A stretch of DNA of 29,410 nucleotides from Sphingomonas sp. (GTDB lineage: Bacteria; Pseudomonadota; Alphaproteobacteria; Sphingomonadales; Sphingomonadaceae): positions 1 through 29,410 of the forward strand of contig JAPJRE010000005.1 of the NCBI GenBank assembly GCA_030824725.1. Reading direction: 5' to 3'. Shown piece by piece: positions 8,010-14,135 of this stretch. How positions within the stretch are numbered: position 1 is the stretch's first letter; every line of letters begins with the position of its first letter. Both the position numbers and the translations under genes were made by a program. The notes beneath the pieces were generated by a model, which worked only from the letters and a program-made list of their open reading frames with translations, was not told where the DNA came from and made no database searches.

Positions 8010-9352
8010 TGGGCGAGCCCTGGCATACTTTGCTCATCGTCGCGGGCAGCATCGCGGCGGTCATCCTGCTGGTCCTTCGCCTCAAGCTGCAACCCTTCGT
8101 CGCGCTGCTGCTGGTGGCGCTGGCGACCGGCCTCGTCTTCGGCAACGATCCGCTGGCGGTGATCGCGGCGATCCGCAAGGGCACCGGCGAGGCGCTCGGC
8201 TTCGTCGCGGTGGTGATCGGGCTCGGCGCGGTGCTGGGCGGCATGCTCGAGGCGTCGGGCGGGGTGCAGGCGATCGCGCGGCGGCTGCTCGACCTGTTCG
8301 GGCAGAAACGCGTCCCCTGGGCGCTGACCGCGATCGGCATCGTCGTCGGCGTGCCGCTGTTCTTCGACGTCGCCTTCATCATCCTCGCGCCCTTGCTCAC
8401 CACGCTGGCGGTGCGGGCGGAGCGGCGCGTCACCTATTTCGCATTGCCGCTGCTCGCGGGCCTGATGACGATGCACGCGCTGCTGCCGCCGCATCCGGGG
8501 CCCGTCGCGGTCGCCGAACTGCTGCACACCGATTACGGCCGGATGGCGCTCTATGGCCTGATCTGCGGTATCCCCTCCGCGATCCTCGCCGGGCCGGTCT
8601 TTGCCAAGCTGGCGCACGGCGCGCCCGGCTATGGCGCGATCGGCGCGCCGCCGATGCTCGATGAAGGCGCGCCGCAGACCAATGCGGTCGGCTTCGGCCC
8701 CGCGCTCGCCGCGATGCTGCTGCCGCTGGCGCTGATCCTGATCGGCACGGTGGCCAGCGAAACGATGGCGCCCGGGCTGGCGCGCTCCACCCTCGTCTTT
8801 CTCGGCCATCCCTTCACCGCGCTGGTGATCGCGGTGATCGGGGCGATGGCCTGGCTGCGGCTGGTCGCGGGGGCGGGGTTCGAGACGCTCTCCAAGATCA
8901 GCACCCGCGCGCTGGAGCCGGCGGGCCTGATGGTGCTGATCATCGGCGCGGGGGCGGCCTACAAGGAAGTGCTGATCGAGTCGGGTGCGGGCAAGCAGAT
9001 CACGCTGGCGGTGGAGGCCGCGCAGGTTTCGATCCCGGTCTTCGCCTTCCTGCTCTCGGCGTTCGTGCGGGTGGCGCAGGGTTCGGCGACGGTCGCGATG
9101 GTCACCGCCGCTGGCTTGGCCGCCCCGCTGATCGGCGCGGCGGGGCTGGGGCCGGACCGGATCGCGCTGGTCACCGTCGCGATCGGATCGGGCGCGACCA
9201 TCGCGAGCCATGTCAACGACACCGGCTTCTGGCTGGTGAAGCAGTATCTCGGCCTCACCGAAGCGCAGACCTTTCGCAGCTGGACCATCGGTGCCACGAT
9301 CGCGGGACTGACCAGTTTCGCCATGGCGCTGCTGCTATGGCCGTTCGTCTGA
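8009..9352 (+). CDS. GntP-family gluconate:H+ symporter
   Basis: A 447-aa inner-membrane permease of the usual GntP length, with about 12-14 hydrophobic segments covering nearly the whole chain. Family features include the early LKLQPFVALLLVALATGL helix, GVPLFFDVAFIILAPL, the loop LLPPHPGPVAVAELL and the C-terminal GSATVAMVTAAGL and SHVNDTGFWLVKQYLGLT. GntP proteins import gluconate or related sugar acids with protons. The ATG at 8009 overlaps the stop of the beta-glucosidase gene (TGATG), so translation is probably coupled. Its place between a glucose-oxidising enzyme and a lactonase argues strongly for gluconate as substrate. Another aldonate is possible. Confidence 0.92.
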   Translation: MGEPWHTLLIVAGSIAAVILLVLRLKLQPFVALLLVALATGLVFGNDPLAVIAAIRKGTGEALGFVAVVIGLGAVLGGMLEASGGVQAIARRLLDLFGQKRVPWALTAIGIVVGVPLFFDVAFIILAPLLTTLAVRAERRVTYFALPLLAGLMTMHALLPPHPGPVAVAELLHTDYGRMALYGLICGIPSAILAGPVFAKLAHGAPGYGAIGAPPMLDEGAPQTNAVGFGPALAAMLLPLALILIGTVASETMAPGLARSTLVFLGHPFTALVIAVIGAMAWLRLVAGAGFETLSKISTRALEPAGLMVLIIGAGAAYKEVLIESGAGKQITLAVEAAQVSIPVFAFLLSAFVRVAQGSATVAMVTAAGLAAPLIGAAGLGPDRIALVTVAIGSGATIASHVNDTGFWLVKQYLGLTEAQTFRSWTIGATIAGLTSFAMALLLWPFV

Positions 9353-9363
9353 GGGGGATTTCG

Positions 9364-10416
9364 ATGCTCGCCACCACCCGCCGCACCCTGTTGGGCGGCC
9401 TTGCCGCGCTGCCGCTGCTGCCGGGCATCGCCCGCGCGGCGGGGGCGGGGACGATCACGCGGCTCGATCCCGAGCTGGATGCCCTGCTCGACGTCGAGTC
9501 GCCCCTCGAGGTGATTTCGAGCGGCATCCAATGGGCGGAGGGCCCGGTATGGATCCGCGACGGGGCGGTGACCGGCGGTGCATCGGGCGGCGCGAGCGCG
9601 TTCGATCGCAGCTATCTGCTCTTCTCCGACGTACCGGCGAACATCGCCTATCGCTGGGACGGCAAGGCGACCAAGCCGTTCCTCGTCCCTTCGGGGCTCG
9701 CCGGGCCGATCCCCAAGGGCGTGCGCGAGGCGGGGTCGAACGGGATGATCCAGGGCCGCAAGGGCGAACTGCTGATCGCGGACAGCGGCACCCGCGCGAT
9801 CGCGGCGGCGGACCTGGAGACCAAGGAAAAGACGATCCTCGCCGGCAAATATGAGGGCAAGCGGTTCAACAGCTGCAACGATCTGGTCCAGGCGAAGAAC
9901 GGTGCGATCTACTTCACCGATCCGCCCTATGGCTTTACCGAGGGCGACCAGTCGCCGCTGAAGGAGCTGCCGTTCAACGGCGTATACCGGCTCGACACCA
10001 ACGGCACGGTGCACCTGATCGAATCGAAGCTCACCCGGCCCAACGGCATCGGCCTGTCGCCCGACCAGCGGACGCTCTATGTCTCGGTGTCGGACGATGC
10101 TGCGCCCTACACCTGGGCCTATTCGCTGGGCGAGGACGGCCTGGCGACGGGCCGGAAGATCTTCCTCGATCACCGCGCCGGCACCGCGGCGGGGCTCCAG
10201 GGCCATGCCGACGGGATGAAGGTGGCGGCGAGCGGGCATCTCTATGCCAGCGGGCCTGGCGGCATCCATGTCGTGGCGCCGGACGGGCGGCGGCTGGGGC
10301 TGATCTCGACGGGCAAGAAGGCGGCGAATTGCTGCTTCGGCGAGGATGGCAAGACGCTGTTCATCACCTCCAGCGACGAAGTGTTCCGCCTGCGCCTGCG
10401 CGCCTCCGGCTGGTAA
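9364..10416 (+). CDS. Tat-exported SMP-30/gluconolactonase
   Basis: A 350-aa six-bladed beta-propeller lactonase that should hydrolyse glucono-1,5-lactone to gluconate in the periplasm. The N-terminus is a twin-arginine signal (TTRRTLLGGLAALPLLPGIARAA). Metal and active-site motifs of the family are present: Glu59 in IQWAEGPVW, NSCNDLVQAKNGAIYFTDPPYG, RPNGIGLSPD and LQGHADGMKV. The start was placed at 9364 because a strong GAGGGGGA ribosome site lies 5 bp upstream; the in-frame ATG at 9337 would overlap the permease gene and has no such site. It is the last gene of the four-gene cassette. Confidence 0.92.
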   Translation: MLATTRRTLLGGLAALPLLPGIARAAGAGTITRLDPELDALLDVESPLEVISSGIQWAEGPVWIRDGAVTGGASGGASAFDRSYLLFSDVPANIAYRWDGKATKPFLVPSGLAGPIPKGVREAGSNGMIQGRKGELLIADSGTRAIAAADLETKEKTILAGKYEGKRFNSCNDLVQAKNGAIYFTDPPYGFTEGDQSPLKELPFNGVYRLDTNGTVHLIESKLTRPNGIGLSPDQRTLYVSVSDDAAPYTWAYSLGEDGLATGRKIFLDHRAGTAAGLQGHADGMKVAASGHLYASGPGGIHVVAPDGRRLGLISTGKKAANCCFGEDGKTLFITSSDEVFRLRLRASGW

Positions 10417-10446
10417 GCGGCGCGCGCCGGGCGTAGAGCCGGGGCG

Positions 10447-11181
10447 ATGTCGCAAGCCGAAGCCATCCCCGCCGCCACCGTGATCGTGATGCGCGAGATG
10501 GCGGGCGGGCCGCCCGAGCTGCTGATGGTCGAGCGCTCGCGGGCGATGGCGTTCGCGGGCGGCGCGCTGGTGTTTCCCGGCGGCCGGATCGATCCCGGCG
10601 ATCATCTGCTGACCGACCGCCATGACGATGCCGCGGCCCGAGTCGCGGCGATCCGCGAGACAATCGAGGAGGCGGGGCTGGCGCTGGGGCTCCGCTGCGA
10701 TCCTGGTACGCTGGCAACGATCCGCGCCGCGCTCCATGCGGGTGAACCCTTTGCGCAGCTGCTGACGGAGGCCGGGCTGGCGCTGGATCTGGATGCGCTG
10801 GTGCCGTTCGCCCGCTGGCTGCCCTACGGCCTGCCGCACCGGGTGTTCGACACCCGCTTCTATCTCGCCCGCGCGCCCGAGGGGGCCGCGCCGCAGGTCG
10901 ACGGCAGCGAGAATGTCCGGCTGTGCTGGATCACCGCGCAGGGCGCGCTGGACCTGGCCGATCGCGGCGAGGCGATGGTGATCTATCCCACCCGGCGCAA
11001 TCTGGAACGGCTGGCGCTGTTCGACGGTTTCGACTCGGCCATGGCCCATGCCCGCCGCTTTCCGATCGAACCGATCACCCCCTTCGTCGAGTCGCGTGGC
11101 GGCGTCGACTGGCTCTGCATCCCGGAGGGGCTCGGCTACCCCGTCACCGCCGAGCGGTTGGACCGCGCGGTGCGCGCGTGA
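10447..11181 (+). CDS. Nudix hydrolase, NUDT7/NUDT19-like
   Basis: A 244-aa cytoplasmic Nudix-fold protein. The N-terminal strand (AATVIVMREM), the FPGGRIDPGD segment and the helix AAIRETIEEAGLAL make a Nudix box with an insertion between the GG and REXXEE parts, as seen in the NUDT19 and acyl-CoA-diphosphatase subgroup. The substrate is probably a nucleoside-diphosphate derivative such as CoA or an acyl-CoA; this is inference from the subgroup. It starts 30 bp after the lactonase, so read-through from the sugar cassette is possible. Its stop overlaps the GTG start of the next gene (GTGA), indicating translational coupling with the extensin-like protein. Confidence 0.87.
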   Translation: MSQAEAIPAATVIVMREMAGGPPELLMVERSRAMAFAGGALVFPGGRIDPGDHLLTDRHDDAAARVAAIRETIEEAGLALGLRCDPGTLATIRAALHAGEPFAQLLTEAGLALDLDALVPFARWLPYGLPHRVFDTRFYLARAPEGAAPQVDGSENVRLCWITAQGALDLADRGEAMVIYPTRRNLERLALFDGFDSAMAHARRFPIEPITPFVESRGGVDWLCIPEGLGYPVTAERLDRAVRA

Positions 11182-11909
11182 AGGCGCTCAAGCAGACCGT
11201 CTGGGTGCTGCTGGTCTTCGCGCTGATCGCCGGCGGGGCGCTGCTGCTGCTGATGTGGACGCGCAGCCGGCCGCAGGATGTGCCCTGGACCCCGCTCGAC
11301 CTGTCGCAGCCGATCGGCGCCTTTACCGGGCGCAAGCTGGCGGGGTTGGGGAGCGATGACGGCCAGTGCCGGGCGCTGCTCACCCGGGCGGGCGTGCGCT
11401 ACGAGAAGCTCGCGCCGGTGCCGCGGCGGGGCGAATGCGGCTATGCCAACGGCGTGCGCTTCACGTCAGGTGGCGCGCGGACGATCGCGTTCAGCCCGGC
11501 GTCGCTCGGCACCGCCTGTCCGGTGGCGGCGGGGCTGGCGCTGTGGGAATGGAATATCGTCCAGCCGGAGGCGCAGAAGCATTTCGGCTCGCGCGTCGTG
11601 CGGATCGAGCATTTCGGCAGCTATTCGTGTCGCCGCATGTACGGTCGCACCACCGGCGACTGGAGCGAGCACGCCAAGGCGAATGCGGTCGACATCGCGG
11701 CCTTCGTCCTCGCCGACGGGCGGCGGGTGAGCGTGCTGGGTGACTGGAAGGGGGAAGGCGACAAGCCTGCCTTCCTGCGTGCGGTGCGCGACGGCGCCTG
11801 CCGGCTGTTCGCGACGGTGCTGTCGCCCGACTATAATGCCGCCCACCGCGACCACCTCCATCTCGACCAGGCTGCACGCGGCGAGATGGGGTGGCGGGCG
11901 TGTCGCTAG
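11178..11909 (+). CDS. Extensin-like, membrane-anchored periplasmic protein
   Basis: A 243-aa protein with one N-terminal transmembrane anchor (about residues 4-31, VWVLLVFALIAGGALLLLMW) and a periplasmic domain resembling the bacterial extensin-like C-terminal family. Recognisable pieces are CRALLTRAGVRYEKL, the Cys-containing RRGECGYANGV, RIEHFGSYSCRRMYG, SEHAKANAVDIAAF, DWKGEGDKPAFLRAVRDGACRLF and the terminal RDHLHLD. The His and Asp pattern (SEHAKANAVDI, HRDHLHLD) recalls the zinc site of LAS/VanY-type peptidases, so a peptidoglycan-related hydrolase role is possible but unproven. The start is the GTG at 11178, overlapping the Nudix stop. It ends 4 bp before the convergent gene. Confidence 0.82.
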   Translation: MKALKQTVWVLLVFALIAGGALLLLMWTRSRPQDVPWTPLDLSQPIGAFTGRKLAGLGSDDGQCRALLTRAGVRYEKLAPVPRRGECGYANGVRFTSGGARTIAFSPASLGTACPVAAGLALWEWNIVQPEAQKHFGSRVVRIEHFGSYSCRRMYGRTTGDWSEHAKANAVDIAAFVLADGRRVSVLGDWKGEGDKPAFLRAVRDGACRLFATVLSPDYNAAHRDHLHLDQAARGEMGWRACR

Positions 11910-11913
11910 CCGA

Positions 11914-12465
11914 TCAGTTCGGCAGGGCGTTGGTGTCGATCTTCTCGACCCATTGCGGGAAGAAGCTCGGCTGGCGGTTCGACCAGCCCGAGGCGGTCGC
12001 CGCGGCTTCGCTGATCGACTGGAGCAGCTTGCGGCGCAGATCCGGGTGGAGGTGCGGCAGCGCCGCAGCCGAGCAGAACGCCGCCGGCAGCCACGGCCGC
12101 ACTTCCGCGCCGAGCAGCCGCTCGTAGAGGAAGCGATAGGCGGAGAAGCTGGTCAGCCGGCCCTGGCCGAGATCGAATGCCGAGAGCGTCACCAGCGGTG
12201 CCATGAACGGCTCGATCGCGCCGAGGTCGCTGTCGTTGGGTAGCAGCGTGCGGATGTCCTTGAGACGCTCGTAGACGCGTGCCTGGGCGCGGATGCTCGC
12301 CGCTTCGACCACGTCGCGCGACCAGCGCGAAAGGGCGTCATCGCGCTCCAGGCCCACGTCGAGCGACCGGCGCACATAGCGCTGGGTGCCGGCGGCAAAG
12401 CCCGCGAACTCCTTCATTTCTGCCAGCGTCATCGCGCCTTCGGCCGGCTTTGCTCGTGCAGCCAT
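11914..12465 (-). CDS. Conserved-looking hypothetical protein, 183 aa
   Basis: I do not recognise this protein. It is soluble, apparently mostly helical, with no signal peptide or membrane segment. It shows an Arg/Glu-rich helix pattern (RYVRRSLDVGLERDDALSRWSRDVVEAASIRAQARVYERLKDI) and a Trp/Phe-containing C-terminus (NRQPSFFPQWVEKI). Codon use fits the neighbouring genes, which supports real coding. The start was placed at the ATG at 12463-12465, preceded on its strand by a GGGAGACG ribosome site. The frame stays open to an ATG at 12567, but the extension is compositionally different. It converges on the extensin-like gene with a 4-bp gap and faces the 417-bp leader of the CHAP gene. Confidence 0.7.
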   Translation of the reverse strand: MAARAKPAEGAMTLAEMKEFAGFAAGTQRYVRRSLDVGLERDDALSRWSRDVVEAASIRAQARVYERLKDIRTLLPNDSDLGAIEPFMAPLVTLSAFDLGQGRLTSFSAYRFLYERLLGAEVRPWLPAAFCSAAALPHLHPDLRRKLLQSISEAAATASGWSNRQPSFFPQWVEKIDTNALPN

Positions 12466-12882
12466 CGTAACGTCTCCCGCTCGGGTTCCTTCTGCCCGGT
12501 AGAGAGGATCATGCTCCGCACTGGTTAACGCAGAGCTTAATGACCCCCTCCGTATCCCCACGAGCATTGGACCCTAAAATGTGCTGCGACGCAACATCGG
12601 TTTGCGACGAAGCGAAGGGCCTAAGGGAACTTCCTTAGGCTCATGAATTCGCGCCGTATTTTTCCTTATGGTGCTGTCCCTATACCATTTTGGGCAATCG
12701 GTTTCGCGCCGCGCGGCAAGATGCGTTTCGGCGTTGGTTCCCATCGTTCAGAAACGGTTCAGCGCACCTCGTCGGCGCATTCCAACGGTTCGTCGGATCG
12801 GCGAACCGCGGGGGTATACGGCCGTCCTATAGTTTGGCTAGCAACCCTCAACCGCTTCCTTTCCTGACCGGGGGGTCCAAAG
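12466..12882. promoter_or_regulatory. Intergenic region between divergent genes, with inverted repeats
   Basis: The 417 bp hold no convincing gene and are more AT-rich than the surroundings, especially about 12655-12705. They should contain the promoters of the unknown minus-strand gene and the CHAP gene. Two perfect inverted repeats are visible: GCCTAAGG/CCTTAGGC (12619-12640, 6-nt loop) and CGGTTCG/CGAACCG (12786-12808, 9-nt loop). GGTTC is repeated several times from 12736 to 12790. A TATAGT hexamer at 12829-12834, about 50 bp before the CHAP start, is a possible -10 element, but no good -35 partner is seen. A GGGGGG run before 12883 may serve as ribosome site. Confidence 0.45.
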
Positions 12883-13416
12883 ATGTTCACTCGTTTCGCA
12901 GCGCGTTTTGCGCTGATGGCCGCGTGCGCCCTGATGACTGTCGTTCCCGCGCAGGCGAAGGGCACCTTCTGGCAGTGCGTCACCTTCGCCCGCCAGGCCT
13001 CGGGCGTCGAGCTCCGCGGCAATGCCTGGACCTGGTGGGGCCAGGCCGCCGGCCGCTACCAGCGCGGCGAAACCCCCAAGGTCGGTGCGGTGATGTCGTT
13101 CCAGCGCACCGCGCGGATGCCGATGGGCCATGTCGCGATGGTGTCGCAGATCGTGAGCCCCCGCGAAGTGCTGCTGACCCACGCCAACTGGTCGACCCCC
13201 GGCGCCGTCGAACACGACGTCCGCGCGGTGGACGTCTCGGCTGCGGGCGACTGGAGCGAAGTGCGCGTGTGGTACGGCCGCACCGGCAGTCTCGGCCTTT
13301 CGGCCTATCCGGTGAACGGCTTCATCTATCCGGACGCGGCGCCGGCGAACGACTGGGCCAATGTCCAGGTCGCCGCGCTCCGCCTGCCGGCGCTGACCCA
13401 GATCGCGTCCAACTGA
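12883..13416 (+). CDS. Secreted CHAP-domain protein (putative peptidoglycan amidase/peptidase)
   Basis: A 177-aa exported protein. Residues 1-25 are a Sec signal ending in AQA. The mature part is a compact CHAP domain: the catalytic Cys32 in WQCVTFARQ lies only seven residues from the predicted cleavage site, the catalytic His83 in GHVAMV and the polar third residue in HANW (Asn102). CHAP enzymes cut amide bonds in peptidoglycan, acting as amidases or endopeptidases. There is no cell-wall-binding domain, so this could be a housekeeping wall-remodelling enzyme or a small effector-like hydrolase. It has a long structured leader and converges on msrB with no spacer: the two stop codons together read TGATCA. 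Confidence 0.85.
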   Translation: MFTRFAARFALMAACALMTVVPAQAKGTFWQCVTFARQASGVELRGNAWTWWGQAAGRYQRGETPKVGAVMSFQRTARMPMGHVAMVSQIVSPREVLLTHANWSTPGAVEHDVRAVDVSAAGDWSEVRVWYGRTGSLGLSAYPVNGFIYPDAAPANDWANVQVAALRLPALTQIASN

Positions 13417-13908
13417 TCACCCGCGCGGCGTGAAGCGCAGCGCCACCCCGTTCATGCAATAGCGCTTGCCGGTGGGCTGCGGCCCGTCGTCGAAGACATG
13501 GCCGAGATGGCCGCCGCAGCGGCGGCAGAGCACCTCGGTCCGCGCCATCCCCAGGCTTCGGTCGCTCCGCGTCACCACGGCATTCGCCAGCGGCTGATAG
13601 AAGCTCGGCCAGCCGGTGCCGCTGTCGAACTTGGTGGCGGAAGCGAAGAGGGGCAGCGCGCAGCCGGCACAGCCGAACACGCCCTTGCGATGCTCCTTGT
13701 TGAGCGGGCTGGTGAAGGGGTATTCCGTGCCGCCGTTTCGCAGCACGTTATAGGCCGCCGGGCCCAGCTTCTTCTTCCATTCGGCGTCGGTCAGCTTGAA
13801 CGGAAAGTCGGGCAGCGGTGCGGCAGGCGCGGTGCTGCAGGCGAACAGCGGCAGGGCGATGGCGCCGGCCCCGGCGGCGGCGAGCAATTGGCGGCGGTCG
13901 ATTGGCAT
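13417..13908 (-). CDS. msrB: Tat-exported lipoprotein peptide-methionine (R)-S-oxide reductase
   Basis: A 163-aa MsrB that reduces methionine-R-sulfoxide in proteins. The N-terminus (DRRQLLAAAGAGAIALPLFAC) combines a twin-arginine motif with a lipobox, so the enzyme is probably a periplasmic membrane-anchored lipoprotein rather than cytosolic. The catalytic domain is complete: KLTDAEWKKKLGP, NGGTEYPFTSPL, zinc ligands CAGC and CRRC, SGTGWPSFYQP, GHLGHVFDDGP, and the catalytic Cys in RYCMNGVALRF. Electron delivery would need a periplasmic thioredoxin-like partner, which is not in the window. An AAGAGG ribosome site precedes the ATG at 13906-13908. Confidence 0.93.
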   Translation of the reverse strand: MPIDRRQLLAAAGAGAIALPLFACSTAPAAPLPDFPFKLTDAEWKKKLGPAAYNVLRNGGTEYPFTSPLNKEHRKGVFGCAGCALPLFASATKFDSGTGWPSFYQPLANAVVTRSDRSLGMARTEVLCRRCGGHLGHVFDDGPQPTGKRYCMNGVALRFTPRG

Positions 13909-14043
13909 GGCGAACCTCTTGCGATGATGGTGTCGATATAGGTTCGTGGGCCCCGGCCGAAAGGTTGCACGCGGCGCGCTTTTCTTCGGGCAGGCATCGC
14001 GCTGCGATGTACGAAAGGGTGAAGGATTGATTTCCGGAGGCCG

Positions 14044-14072
14044 CTGTCACAAGGCTGCAAAGCTTTTGTCAC
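14044..14072 (+). promoter_or_regulatory. Putative Pho box (three 11-bp-spaced half-sites) upstream of btaAB
   Basis: Three 7-bp half-sites, CTGTCAC (14044), CTGCAAA (14055) and TTGTCAC (14066), are each separated by exactly 4 bp, giving a strict 11-bp period. PhoB boxes are tandem CTGTCAT-like heptamers with 4-bp spacers, so the spacing and outer half-sites fit well; the middle one is degenerate. The site ends 63 bp before the btaA start. Betaine lipid genes are PhoB-controlled in other alphaproteobacteria, which supports the reading. Confidence 0.65.
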
Positions 14073-14135
14073 AGGGGGGTGGGGAGCTGGTTCGGCGGGG
14101 CGCCGGACAGCTGGTTCGCCGGGAGTCGTCATAGA

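Noticed and set aside
8959..11049. 696-aa minus-strand ORF opposite the permease, lactonase and Nudix genes
   Set aside because: Arg/Gln/His-rich low-complexity translation typical of antisense frames; it overlaps three well-supported genes.
12522..12540. CtrA-like site TTAA...TTAA in the CHAP leader
   Set aside because: The two TTAA halves are separated by 8 bp instead of the 7 bp of the CtrA consensus, so the match is probably chance.
12643..12867. 74-aa plus-strand ORF in the CHAP leader
   Set aside because: Its composition (Arg, Ser and aromatic mix) is unlike real proteins here, it has no clear ribosome site, and it overlaps the inverted repeats and likely promoter.
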